Source of the DNA: Annona cherimola
Taxonomy: Eukaryota; Streptophyta; Magnoliopsida; Magnoliales; Annonaceae
Length of the DNA stretch: 64,000 nucleotides
Direction of reading: 5' to 3'
NCBI GenBank assembly: GCA_030490835.1
Contig: CM059972.1
Span: forward strand, 90,009,137 to 90,073,136
The notes beneath the pieces are model-generated. The model worked only from the letters and a program-made list of their open reading frames with translations. It had not been told where the DNA came from and searched no databases. The translations under genes and the position numbers were made by a program. Below, piece by piece: positions 11,321-22,952 of the stretch (position 1 is the stretch's first letter; every line of letters starts with the position of its first letter).

Positions 11321-12447
11321 GGACAAGATGAGACTAGAATTGGAATTTTAGTTAAGTGATTTATATTTTATTCCTTTCCAAGAATTTTAGAAAAGCTACG
11401 AAAACCCTTTTATAAAAAGGGGTTTGGGGAGTTGATGGATTTAGGTTTCCGTAGGTAAAGTTTGAGGGAATTAGAATTGCGGAATGAGGAAAGATACGTA
11501 AGGCATGCAGCATCTTATTTGAAGTGTAGAATGGTTTCTATAATTATTGTTGTACTTATTTTTGAGCAATTAATTAGATTATTTCAATTAATTGTAGATG
11601 ATATTTATAATACATATTTGATTATAGGCTATAGATTTTATATATTTGGTATAATTCAATTTTATATTCTTATTGATTTTTAAGGATATAAAATTGTGTG
11701 GACAAATTATACCTTAGATCATGCCTAAAATACATATTTTATATTGTTATTATGCATTTTTTTATAGATGCATTGATGTAAATTAATATGCAATTAATAT
11801 ATATGTGGGCATTAGAATTATATTTATGATGTGGGTTAATCACTTGATATATATGGTGATAATATAATTATAAATCATGTCCAGAGTGAACTTCTAAGCA
11901 GAAAAGGAGTTCGTCTTCCAGCATGAATATTTGGACGGAAGAAATTCCGTCGGAGGAATTGCGACTAAAGTAGGATAATCTTCCTTTTAGCAACGAAAAT
12001 TTTTCGTTGCTTTTGACATTTTAATGTATTTAATAATTTTGATGCTTTTGATGTTCAAGTATTCTTGGAAATTGACATGTAGCCTGTTACAGCAATAAGG
12101 CTAAGTGAGAGAGGTCTAGGTGTGACCTATCTGCAGGAAAAGTCATGATAATGTGGCTTAATGTGGGTTTGTCATTCCATTTTGTTATGATTTATTCATT
12201 CGAACTCCGATTTGAATGATCAAATAGTCTATTTCTATATTTTTGGTGCTTCTGGACTCAATGGAAGGGTTTGATTTTGCATTTGAGGCCTAATTTTTAA
12301 GAAATTAAATTAAATAATTATTTTATTATTTAATTAAGTTTTATTGGGGTTGTTATCCGTTTTCAAATAATTTTCTACTTACTAGTCATGTTAAGACTAA
12401 CCCATTATTTTTACAAGTGTACCAAATCAAGTGGGACAATAGCTTTT
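11321..12447. other. AT-rich spacer, possible decayed LTR
   Basis: No coding sequence is supported. A TATA-like palindrome (ACCCTTTTATAAAAAGGGGT, 11404-11423) is followed by G-rich sequence, which resembles an LTR promoter. No LTR ends, PBS or partner copy were found. Confidence 0.3.
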
Positions 12448-12947
12448 GGATTTACAGTCGGATGCCTGGGTCAACTTGGGGTTCAACTTCACTTAAGTCG
12501 CACTGCGAAGTCGACTTGGGAATGCGATTTCACCTAAGTCACAAGTGGAGTCGACTTCGACTGTGACTTCACCTATCTCCTAGCCCAATTTCAACGCTAG
12601 AAGGAATTGATCTCCTGAAGTCGATGGTGGAGTCGACTTGGGTCTACAACTTCACCCAAGTCGCAGGTGGAGCGACTTCGACTGCGACTTCGCTTGTCCT
12701 TGTGCCCAAATTCAGCACTAGAAGGTTTTTCCCATTTGAAGTCGATCTTAAGGTCGACTTGGGTATCGACTTGCTCAAGTCGATGGCTAAGTTGACTTAG
12801 CCTTGTGACTTGGTCTGCTATATTCTGAATTCTAAGTTTTCTCCTTTAACCAAGTTTAACAAACCACGTTAGTACCCAAAATATTCTCAAATTGAGTTGT
12901 TAATCATCAAAACATGGATTGTGCTTAATTTGCCTTTGATTCAAACA
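12448..12947 (-). mobile_element. Sirevirus-type 3' LTR, truncated
   Basis: On the minus strand the LTR begins TGTTTGAATC at 12947. It shares with the two solo LTRs the phrases ttgttaatcatcaaaaca (12897-12914) and four GTCGAC-centred repeats. Homology ends near 12448, so about 500 bp of an LTR of about 1.8 kb remains. The adjoining polypurine tract shows that this is the 3' LTR of a minus-strand element. Confidence 0.7.
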
Positions 12948-12962
12948 ATCTCCCCCTTTTTT
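12948..12962 (-). promoter_or_regulatory. polypurine tract of the Sirevirus-type element
   Basis: Read on the minus strand it is AAAAAAGGGGGAGAT, directly abutting the LTR start TGTT. This is the usual plus-strand priming site. Confidence 0.75.
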
Positions 12963-13261
12963 ATGGTTGACAAAACCAATTTGAGATATACCTTTCATTT
13001 ACTTTAAAAATAACATTTCATCCTTATTTTGGTGTTTAGAACATAGAGATTGCATTTTCATTGCATTCCAAAGTAAAATGAATCAACACATAATTTCAAA
13101 CACATACAAACATGCATTTCATAACATTCAACCATTGCAATTTCAATAAAAAAACAGGTCATATATATATAACCATTATACAATGTGAAACAAGAAAATG
13201 TAAATGAGACCTAAATGTACATGCTACCCAACCCATGAAAGTGAACTAAGTCCTAAAACTC

Positions 13262-13282
13262 AAATCTCTCCCCCTTTTTGTC
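13262..13282 (-). promoter_or_regulatory. second polypurine tract
   Basis: The minus strand reads GACAAAAAGGGGGAGAGATT, about 310 bp upstream of the LTR-proximal tract. Sireviruses are known to carry multiple polypurine tracts before the 3' LTR. Confidence 0.55.
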
Positions 13283-13559
13283 AAAGAATCAAAAAGGAGA
13301 GAAGAAAATTTGGATTTAGTAAACTGGAAGGCTGAGATTGGGTAGGATGGAGGACAAACAGGTGGGATAGGTTGGATGTGGGCAGATGAGTGGAATGATA
13401 AGAGAGGCTGAATGGTGGGTTCAGTTGTCACAGATTCACCAAAATATGGATCTATATCAGGGAAACTCGGCACCGGGCGACCTCGACTGCTTCCCGACGT
13501 GAGTCTGTACTTGATTTTCGTAGTTCTTGATCCATCTTGTCCTGACAAGTATGCATCTC

Positions 13560-15104
13560 CATCATCGCCGTGTGTATCCTAACCAACTTTTGCGTGAGCC
13601 TGTCTTCCATTTATTCAAGGTGATCTCGGATTGCATGAACAGAAGTTGACCAGGTCGGTGAATGCGGATGCGGGTCAGGTTTATGAGAACCCCTCGGAGA
13701 CCACGAGCCGTGAGACTGTGGCAATGCGGGCTCGGCAGGTGCAGGGGGTGGAGATGGAACCGCCTCCTACTGCGGGGACTGAGGTGGCTGCTCCCCCTCA
13801 AGATGACCACCCTCCGCTTCAGGTTGAGCTGCATGGCCCATCCTCTCCCGAAGTCGTGCAGCTCTGAATTCTTTGAGGTCGATTTTCATTCGAGTCAATA
13901 GAGCCCTATTGATGGCATTGGTGGGCTTCAAGACTTCGAATGGCTCCCCATCCAAGTCAACAAAAAATAATGCAGGATCTTGGTGATCCATGTCCCATAG
14001 GGCAGCACACCTCGCAGATTCTCCTTTTTTGAAGCCAATGCTTCCAACAACAAAGCGAGTAAGCTGACCTTTACCCGATTTTCCACCTTCCATAAGATCT
14101 CGGCCTCTTGTGGATTAGTTGGTTTCGACCGCCTCCCTTTGGATAGATGTAGTGTGCAATCAGAAGCCGCAGAACCCGAAGTCTGGGAGATAGATCCATG
14201 TAGTGTAGAAATTTGATTCCCGGATGATACTTGTTGCTATTCGTTTGCTGGTTGTACATTTGTGTAAGTGACAACCCTTCGGGAATATTTTCATTTTCCT
14301 TGGGAACATCTAATATGTTTGCAAGATAGTGGATTGCATTTTCTCTGCAATTTGATCTCCCAATTCCTAAATTTAACTCTTTTCCTTTCACAAATGTGAG
14401 ATAATGCTCCTTATCCCATAAATAGTAGAAAATTCTTATCAAATCAAGGTATATCCTATCATCGATTTTCAATAGCCCAGTCCATCCTTGAAAATCCAAT
14501 AATTCTTCAATTCCAAATTCATAATCACGAAGAAACTTCAAATCAATAATCTTTGGAACAAAAATCTTACGCTCATAGAAGTTTCTATAGAACCTGTTGT
14601 GTTCCCTCTCGGTTCTAAAATACGTCGTCGGCATTTTCAACACTTTCCCTTTCTGCGTAGGCGTTCCTTGCCTATTCTCAAATGATAGAGTATCACTGCT
14701 AGAACCAGAGTTTTCATGCTCTTTCCAGGGCACAGATGAGGATGGATTGGCCTCCCAAAACTGCACTCGGCGTCCCGCAGATGTGGAGGCTTCCTCCCAA
14801 ACCCATTTTGACGGTGTTCATTGCTAATGGGGCACCCCCTTGGCAGTGTTTGATTTGGTTTGTCTGGCTACGGCCAATTTGGTAGGTTTTGAAACTGCTT
14901 TTGAAGCCATTGATTTGTAATTGAGATGGGTTTTGAAATGGAGCTTTGAGAGAGGGCAGTTGAGAGAGACGGGTATTGTGAATTCTGGAGCTTGGGAACT
15001 TTGAGAGGAGAACAGAGAGCTCTGAAAGGGGGGAAATAGGAAAGAGAGGGAATGAGAGAACGGCCGGCGGCTGGAGATGACTATCGGAGACGATAGCGAT
15101 CGAT
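13560..15104 (-). pseudogene. extra 3' ORF of Sirevirus-type element, plant transposon-protein domain
   Basis: Minus-strand fragments run from MASKAVSKPTKLAVARQ (near 14910) to the 13.5-kb region. They lie between truncated element sequence and the polypurine tracts, where Sireviruses carry their envelope-position ORF. The best part (14071-14766) has FYERKIFVPKIIDL, LLDFQGWTGLL and LDLIRIFYYLWD. This resembles the 'putative plant transposon protein' domain (I recall it as PF20167), whose members have a GW plus VREFY pattern. Near 13990-14090 the family's LPYGxxITKI phrase is visible in one frame, and LDGEPFEVLKPTNAINRALL is in another. At least two frameshifts separate these pieces. No transmembrane segment is visible, so I do not call it envelope. 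The host-side end is cut off by the Athila LTR at 15105. Confidence 0.6.
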
Positions 15105-16185
15105 TGATAACTCGCAATCATGGCCCATTTCAGACTATTTTTGCATGTTAGTCCAAGAGATTAGGTTTAGATTGCATCCATTTAGTTAAATTTTCACTCG
15201 CTTTGTATTTTAGGAGCATTATGTAGTTTTTATGCAGTTTTAGTATAAATTAGGCATTTTTAGTTCATTAATTTAGTTTCAATCATTTTTGCAAGAAGGA
15301 CAGAAATTCACAAGCATGCGGGCGAGTCGAAGGCAGAACGGAGCAAAGTGAAGAAGTAGGTAAGCTGGCGCCCAAGCGCCACCCTACATGCCTTAGACAA
15401 AAGATCCAACACCTCACACTGCAAAAAGCTCCTAGTGAGTTGACGCCCAGGCGCCTGCATGGGGCGCCTAGGCGTCACTTCAATAGTATACAGGCATTCC
15501 AGAGAGCTTCTAGACCACAAGGACTCCAGAGAGTTGGCGCTCGGGCGCCATCTAGGGGCGCCTAGGCACCACAGCACAAGTAGGCAGGGCATCCCGATGA
15601 AGTTTCTAAGTTACATAGCACACAGAGAGTTGGTGCCTAGGCGCCACTACGCATCCATAAGCACGGGTTTCTGCGCGTGTGCTACACAAACCAACTTGTT
15701 TAAATAGAAACCTAGGGCAGTGTGCAATGGAATTTTGTAGGCCATAGAGGGCCCCGGAGACCGAGAACGACGAGGGGAGGCATGGAGAGAGCTGTTAGAG
15801 CAGCTTCACGGAGAAGGAAAAGGACGTGGTTCCAACGAAATCTGAAGAGGAGATCCGATCTCGTTGATGGAAGCTTCTAGGATTTAGTTCTTCTCTTTTT
15901 CATTCTCTTTCCTTTCTCTTTCATTTTCTCTGCGTTCTTGAAGACAATTGTAACTTGATTTTAATGGGAATTGAAGTCATGTTAATGGGCTAAACCTTCC
16001 TATGGTGGGAGATATGTAGGATTTGAACTCATAGCTTATGATATTTGGTTTTCTATGCTTGAATTAATAATATAGTGTGATGTGACTTGTGTTACTTGAG
16101 ATTACCCTTATATATCATGCTTAGTGCGTTTACAAGCTTTGCAACCTTGTGGATTGATCTAATATTCAGATTCATGCAATTGGGC
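15105..16185 (+). mobile_element. diverged Athila-type LTR, 3'-truncated
   Basis: It begins TGATAACTCG and shares with the LTRs at 22953-24545 and 30995-32542 (read on the minus strand) the order: atggcccatttcagact, agagattaggtttag, ttttaggagcattat, aggcatttttagttcatt, gaaggacag, gcgggcgagt, then a block of GGCGCC palindromes (15366-15645). Compared with those LTRs it lacks 14 bp at the hairpin near the start. The second half is from a different subfamily. The LTR end, primer site and gag are not seen. Near 16185 the sequence changes to Tat gag. Confidence 0.7.
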
Positions 16186-16239
16186 GTACCATTCGAACTT
16201 TTACTTCTCGATTCGTCGATACTACCCGGGAAGTACAAC

Positions 16240-17711
16240 TATTAGAGTTGTCGACCTTGTCCCAAAGGAAGGACGAGCCGATCGAAGATTATATCACCAG
16301 ATAGCAAAGGGCCGCAACTGGTGTTAAGCACCCCTTTCTCAAGCAATAAAGGTCAATCTTTGTCGAAATGGCATCAAGACAGAAATTTTCTTATTAATGA
16401 ATGAATAGTTAAGCACATTCTAGGCCTTAGCCACAGAGGCTTGTCGAAAAGAGTATCTATTATCTCAGCAGAAATCCTAGAAGAAAGAATCGTCCATGAC
16501 TACGACGTTTAAGAAGAAGAAAACTAGAGAGACTACCGCAAACACTACGGAAGTCAAGAAGCAACCAGATAAAGAAAAGCTGCCAGCAAAAGAGAAGCCT
16601 ATAAAAGCTTTTCGAAGAGAAGAGATCAAATATGCCTTTGGAGAGGATGATGTGGAGACATTATTCCAGCATCTCATGTGAACTGGGCTGTTCGAGCTAC
16701 CCACTCCAAAAAGGCCAGAAGAAGTGGGGCGTACCGCTCATCAGCGGTACTGCAGTTATCATCGGTATGTTGGTCACCCAACCAAGAAATGTTGGGACGT
16801 CCAAGCAATATTAAAGGATTACATTGAGAAAGGGATTATCAAACTTAGTCCCCCAGTGCAAGCTTCATCAAATGTTGTGACAGTTGAGATGGCAGAGAAA
16901 GATGACTGGGAATCAAAGTAGGATACTTCCGGTACTCACTTGGAGAATCAGTGATGTCTTGGTATCGGGATAATTATCTTGAAGAAATTACAGAGTGTGT
17001 AATCTTGGTGGATGCATTCTTGATCCGTTTCTTATCAAGACAAAAGGAGCAGTTTCCTAGTAATTACTTGAGAAAAATACAATACAACTAAGAATCCATT
17101 ACTCACTATATAAATTACCTCAGGGATAGTACATGGAGCAATCCCTTAGCCATATGGTTACTTGAACCTCAAATGGTTTTGAAGTACCTTTTTGATGTAG
17201 TATGTCTTGCTTCAAATGATGGGTACAAGACCTTTGGAGCCAAAACTTTTATGAAGGCAATCTGGTAGGTTGGTAGTGAAGGCTACAAGCAAGATGCAAT
17301 TTTTAGTGATACTAAAAATTTTGGGAGAACGAATCAACTCCAAGTCCTACGTGTGCTACGATTGAATGACGCACCCATTCTCCAAGTATTCCCCTTCTTA
17401 ACTGAAGAGTTAGGTTATGATTGGCCACATATCCAATTGTTTCATGAGAATCATAAGTATGCATTGTCACACTTGCATGACTATGCGCTGGCAGTCTGCC
17501 AAATGGGGCAAACAGAACAGTTCGAACTTGAATACTTTGTCCTGAATTTGGCCCATGATAGCTGCGCCCTCCTCTGGATTTCCTCACTCCCTGAAGAAGC
17601 ATTTGGTTCATGGGAAGAACTGGCTGATATGTTTATCCGAAGATTCCATGAATATGATACTGAATTTCCTCCAGAGATGATCGAAGTAATGCACCCTCTG
17701 TCAGGATAATC
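16240..17711 (+). pseudogene. Tat gag remnant
   Basis: Gag pieces, partly out of the usual order. 16600-16920 gives a Tat spacer of the type LFELPTPKRPEEVGRT followed by YCSYHRYVGHPTKKCW, which is the CxxH-HxxxxC knuckle typical of Tat gag C-termini. 17353-17709 gives the retrotransposon-gag core, with LAHDSCALLWISSLPEEAF and SWEELADMFIRRF. The core normally precedes the knuckle, so either gag was rearranged or two gag copies are joined. Several stops interrupt it. This protein would form the particle shell. Confidence 0.7.
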
Positions 17712-17805
17712 TCAACATGATTATATCTTACAATGGATAAACTACAAGATAATCAACCAATAATTTAATAAAGAGAAAATCATAGTTCACTAGTGCATCA
17801 AGTCC

Positions 17806-18861
17806 ATGGATGGGTATTTGCCAGAAATTTCAAAGATGCAAGTGTTTTTCTCAGATATACTCCGAACATTAGCCACAAACATTGAAGACTCTGCCTCTTG
17901 TAATATGGTGCAAGTTGAAGAGGATGTTCTGGCAATCCTTCGATCTGGTCGAATTACACCAGAAAACAAGGGCAAAGCCCCAATGCAGGAAATTCATACT
18001 CAACTAGAACAACTTGTGCCAACAAATCATGAAAAGCCTCCAGTGAGTTATGATATGCTTAAACACTTGAAGCGACTCCTTGCTTGGCTCAGCATCTATG
18101 ATGCCTTGCAGCTATCACAGGAAGCCAGAGATGCCCTAGTCAGTGCTTTGACTGACGAAAACGTCCATCTTACTTACTTGGTCGATGCGGCTGAATGTGA
18201 TGAGATTATTTCATTCACTGATGAGGACATGTTGCTCGGAGATTCCAATCACAACCGACCTCTATATGTCACAGGCAACTTGGCCGGTAAACTAGTTAAT
18301 AGGATCATGATTAATGTCGAGTCCACAATTAATATCCTCCCCCTTCGGACACTTAAAAGAATTAGAATTTCCCTGTCATCACTAAAAGATACAAGTGTGG
18401 TGATTCACGAATTTAATCAAGGAACTCAAAAGGCCATGGGTCTAATTGAGTTGGAACTCAGCATAAAAGATTTCTACACTGAAATTTTGTGCTTTGTAAT
18501 CAACGCTCCGACATCATACAATTTGTTATTAGGAAGACCTTGGCTTCACAGCAACAGGATCGTCGCCTCAACGGTGCATCAATGCTTCAAATATTGCAAG
18601 GATGAAGTAGAAAAGAGGATTTTCGCCAACCATAAGCTATTCACAACAGCGGAAGCATTTTACTCTGATGCCAAGTATTATGACTTAGTACCTGCTATCA
18701 ACACTCCTACGAAGGCAGTAAAGGCGACAACACTGGAGAATCAACAGGAGGTATCTCAGACTCCCCCTACCCCAGTAAGTAAAGACATCTTTCCAAGTAA
18801 CAAAAGGATGAAAGGTCGAGGTCATGGTCGAGGACGCGGTCATGGACAAGGGATGGCATAA
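17806..18861 (+). pseudogene. Tat protease region
   Basis: A 351-residue open frame covers the gag-pol spacer and the aspartic protease. Tat hallmarks are ITFTDEDLLLG-like ISFTDEDMLLG (about residues 140-150), NHNRPLYVTG, the active-site region VNRIMIN-VEST-INILP (164-178), and YNLLLGRPWLHSNRIVASTV followed by HQCFKY. The active site should read D-G-G-S. Here residues 170-173 are N-V-E-S, so the catalytic Asp is replaced and the protease would be dead even though the frame is open. The C-terminus has an RG-rich stretch (RGHGRGRGHGQG) not usual for the domain. Confidence 0.8.
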
Positions 18862-19434
18862 CCAAGAACTGAATTTCAGACAAATTTTGAAAATATGAGC
18901 CTTGACCCATTGCAGCCACTACCACAACAGCGATAGGGGGTAGCCGTACCACCTCCTAACAACTACAGTAGTGCTGCTACAAACTCACGACTCTACTTGG
19001 ACCTAGAAATCTTGAAAAAGATTGCTAAACTGTTATAGGCCAGTGAGGAAGACAAGTTGCTTTGCCATGATGGTGACAAAATGGCCACTGAGGCCGCTCA
19101 ATAAAACTCAAAACCTAAGGACTCGCTCGATAAGATTTTAACAATGCTTGTCGGGTTTAATGTGTCTATTCCAAGTGCACGAGAACCCCAAGATGAAAAT
19201 TATGCCAAAAAATATTTTATGAAGCAATACGGCAAAGTTTATGGTAATCCAAACAAATCCTCCTGCTTTCCAACCGCTAAGCTCAAAAAATGAGATTTCC
19301 ATTATTATAGCAAAGAAAGCAAGAAAATCATGAATTTGATGGGGTTCTACTCTGATGAGTCACATCTGTCAGAGCTCGGCAACGACATCCCAATCCCATT
19401 ATCTGAAAGACCAATAGGTTAATAAAAAGGTAAC

Positions 19435-20699
19435 ATGAAATTTGGTCTTGGGTTCAAGGAGAAAGATGATGGTGACTTTACTACCACTTGTTGCATCTCT
19501 ACGAGTGAAAGCTTCAACGACGATGAAGAAACGTTAGTAGAACCAGAGGATGCTCCACTAGCAATAGAGGTTGGAGGACAGCCTACCATTGATGTACACG
19601 AAGAATTCAACCTCGAGACTGAAGAAAGCCCGTGGCCTATTTTCATCGCCAAAAACTTAGCCAAAGAGGAAAAAGCGGCACTAAGACAGCTTTTGAGTGA
19701 ATTCAAGAATGTCTTTACTTGGGGATATTCTAAAATGTTAGGGCTCAATCCTGAAGTTGCATATTACGCGAGATAAAAAACCAGTTAAGCAAGCACCAAG
19801 AAGGTTCCGACCGGAACTCGAAGAGCAAATCATCAAAGAAGTTGAAAAACTCATTAATGTTGAATTCATCTGAGAAATCAAATTCCCAAGATGGATTTTT
19901 AGCATTGTTCCCGTCGAAAAGAAGAATGGGCAAATCTGCATTTGTGTGGATTTTTTATACCTAAATGAAGCATGCCCGAAAAATGAATTTCCTCTCCTTT
20001 CACTGATATGCTAATCGATAGCATAGCCTTATATGATACATTCTCATTCATGGATGGGTATTCTGGATATAATCAAATTAAGATGGCCCTGCCAAATGAA
20101 GCCACAACCGCATTTCGAACACCAATGGGTGTCTTTTGCTACAAAGTTATGCCTTTTGGGCTAAAAAATGCTGGCGCAACTTATCAAAGAGCTATGCAAA
20201 ATATATTTCACGACATGTTACATAAACATGTCGAATGTATGTTGATGACCTGGTTGTAAAATCTGAGGGCCACGAAAGGCACAAAGAAGATTTGAGGTCG
20301 GAATTCCTGCGTCTAAGTAAATACGATCTCCAGATGAATCTTCTCAAATGTGCATTCGGAGTGTCATCTGGAAAATTTCTCGGGTTTATAGTTCGCCAAA
20401 GAGGAATCGAGGTCGACCCACTCAAGACAGAAGCAATTCAAAACATGTCGGCCCCACGGAACCTCAAAGAACTCAGGAGCCTGCAAGGCCAATTGTCTTA
20501 TATTTGTCGTTTTATATCTAACTTGTCCGACCAAAGTCAGCCATTTCATAAATTAATGAAAAATGATATGACCTTCCAGTGGGACGCAGAGTGTCAATGG
20601 GTTTTTGAAGCCATTAAACAATTATTGCAAAAACCACCTATTTTGATGACCCCAGTTAAAGGGAAGTCACTCATTCTCTATATTGCCGCCAGTCCATAA
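19435..20699 (+). pseudogene. Tat reverse transcriptase
   Basis: 19435-19776 is the acidic linker ending NVFTWGYSKMLGLNPEVA, a Tat signature before the RT. A stop and frame change follow. 20008-20259 holds FSFMDGYSGYNQI and MPFGLKNAGATYQRAM. The catalytic YVDDLVVKSE starts at 20238 in another frame, 20235-20699, which ends in the connection domain (FQWDAECQWVFEAIKQLL). At least three frame changes or stops break the reading frame. Confidence 0.85.
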
Positions 20700-20711
20700 T
20701 CACTGGGGGCA

Positions 20712-21520
20712 TTGCTCGCACAAGAAAATGCCCAAGGCAAAGAACAAGCCACATATTATCTCAGTCGTCGATTATTGCAAGCTGAATGTAATTATTCTTC
20801 GATCAAAAAGATTTGTCTACGATTGGTCTTTGTGACGCAGAAGCTAAGACATTACTTCCTCACACATCAGATCATACTTATATCAAAGGCCGACCCCCTC
20901 CTCCTGATCAGTAGAACCATGCTTTCAAGACGCCTAGCAAAATGGTCACTGTTTTTATTTGAATTTGATATCAAATATGTACTGCGGGAGGCAGTGAAAG
21001 GCCAAGTGTTAGCAGATTTCCTAGCAGCCCACCCGTTTGAAGAAGAATTTCCTATCTTAGAAAATCTACCTGCCGAAAGAGTCTTCTATACAAATGATGA
21101 TTCGATGTGGCACATGTACTTTGATAGCGCTTCGAAGCCATCCGGAGCTGGCATCGAGATTGTCAAGGTCTCCCCTCATAAAGACTTGTTCCCACACTCA
21201 TATTTTCTTGGGAAAAGCACAACAAACAATGAAGCTGAATATGAGGCTTTACTCATTAGTATGAAACTTCTCTTGCAATCAGACATTCTATTTGTATAAA
21301 TATTTGGAGATTCAGAATTAGTTATTAAATAGTTAAACAATTAATACGAAATGCACCAGCCTCATTTGCAAAAATATTATGACATAGCTCAAACTTTATT
21401 GGCCAAATTCAAAATTATTTCTGTTGAGCACGTTCCTCGGTCAGAAAATATAGTTGCTGATGCACTGTCAAAGCTGGCCAGTATTCTCACTTTCAATGAG
21501 CTTAATAACGTGACGGTTTG
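20712..21520 (+). pseudogene. Tat RNase H and second RNase H-like domain
   Basis: ATYYLSRRLLQAECNYS marks the retroviral-type RNase H end. MYFDSASKPSGAGIEIV and then NNEAEYEALLISMKLL mark the second, archaeal-type RNase H unique to Tat elements. The frame is broken by stops at 21298, 21331 and 21522, among others. The tail VEHVPRSENIVADALSKLAS at 21425-21482 is the normal end of the domain. Confidence 0.8.
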
Positions 21521-21597
21521 AGTGCAAAGACTAGAAGATAACGAAGAGCTCCAAGAAAACCAAGTTAGACGGTATGTATCCGAGATGACTACAAATA

Positions 21598-22891
21598 ATG
21601 ATGACTGGCGCATCCCTATCATCAACTACGTCAAATATGGTATTGTACCAGAGGATCCTAATGCAAGGAAGTCACTCAGAAAGGTTATTTTGCAATATAT
21701 CGTGTTTCAAGATGATTTGTAACAGATTGCTTTTGGTGGGCTTTGGCTTCACTGCATTAATGGGAATGATATCTGTCAGGTTCTTCAAGAAACACACTCC
21801 AGTGAGTGTGGCGCCCACTAATCTGGACGACATCTTTATCATAGGATCAGAACATTGGGCTATTATTGGCCCACAATGGTCCAAGACTCCATCAATTTTG
21901 CAAAATCCTGTGAAGCCTGTCAAATGCATGGGGATATTTATCATGTGCCTACTTCGAGAATGTCACCAGCACCTATTTCATGGTCTTTCTCTTAGTGGGC
22001 TTTAACATTGTCAGTCTAATAAACCCGTCATCGTCCAAAGGACACTTATATATTTTAGCTGCCGCGGATTATTTCTCCAAGTGGGCAGAAGCTAAAGCTT
22101 ACAAAAGAGTCCGAGCACAAGAGGTAGTTGAATTTATCAAGCACAAGATCATCTACCATTATGGTGTCCCCTATCAAATCACCTCAGATAATGACACACC
22201 ATTTTAAAACGGCAAAGTAAATCAGCTATACCGAAAGTTTGGAATCAAGCAAGTGTTCTCGTCACCATATTATCCGCAAGGGAATGGCCAGGCAGAAGCA
22301 TTCAACAAGAACATTATTCGAATTCTCAAGAGAACAACAGTGAAGAATAAACGAGATTGGAACGAGATGTTACCTGAAGCACTATGGGCCTATAGAACCA
22401 CACATCAAACTACGACGGGCCATATTCACTGCTCTTTAGCGCTGAAGCAGTTTTACCGATGGAGACCCAGTTAGCATCCTTAAGGGTTGCTATCCATTCT
22501 GGGTTGACTTCTAAACAACAAGCCAAACTTCATTTTGACGAGCACGAAGCAGTAGATGAAAAGAGAATTCAAGCACAACAACAAATTGAACTTTATCAAG
22601 CTCGGATGGTCGAAGAACACAATAAAGTTGTGAAGCAACGCTCATTAAAAAAGAGGAGATTTGGTGCTAAAACTACGCACGGAGCTCATGGAAAGAGGCA
22701 AACTTACCAGTAAATTCAAGCCTAAATGGGAAGGGTCTTACATCATTGAGAGGGTCTATAGCAATGGTACATATGAAGTTATTAATTGCGAGAATCAAAT
22801 CACGCATCAAAGTTCTGCAAAAGAGTCTCTACAATCTCCCTTGTCAAAGGAAGTGACTCCTTCAGCATTCGGAGAGAATTTATTACAGTAG
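21598..22891 (+). pseudogene. Tat integrase
   Basis: In order: a zinc-finger part with CEACQMHG (about 21910-21935), core with ILAAADYFSKWAEA (22050-22090), second catalytic Asp in ITSDND (22176-22193), and catalytic Glu in PQGNGQAEAFNKN (22270-22308). LWAYRTTHQTTTG follows near 22385. The C-terminal part ends with KFKPKWEGSYIIERVYSNGT (22692-22770). It is split over at least four frames. The element's integrase end lies about 60 bp before the Athila insertion. Confidence 0.85.
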
Positions 22892-22947
22892 GAGGAGGAA
22901 CCGTGTATACCCACAACTCTTCTACCTTGGTCTCCATAATAAGGATG

Positions 22948-22952
22948 TCTCG
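22948..22952. repeat. Athila target duplication (left)
   Basis: TCTCG. The partner at 32543-32547 is TCTTG, one mismatch, consistent with the age suggested by LTR divergence. Confidence 0.65.

Larger units (their letters stand above)
16190..22952 (+). mobile_element. Tat-lineage Ty3/gypsy element, 5' part (gag-pol)
   Basis: The order is gag, protease, reverse transcriptase, RNase H, a second RNase H-like domain, then integrase. The second RNase H with NNEAEYEALL is diagnostic of the Tat/Ogre lineage. Multiple stops and frameshifts make it inactive. No LTR or primer site is left at the 5' side, where a truncated Athila LTR abuts it. The 3' part resumes at 32548 after the inserted Athila element, beginning with the element's antisense ORF. 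Confidence 0.85.

Noticed and set aside
19419..19748. 109-codon minus-strand ORF
   Set aside because: Shadow of the Tat linker before RT.
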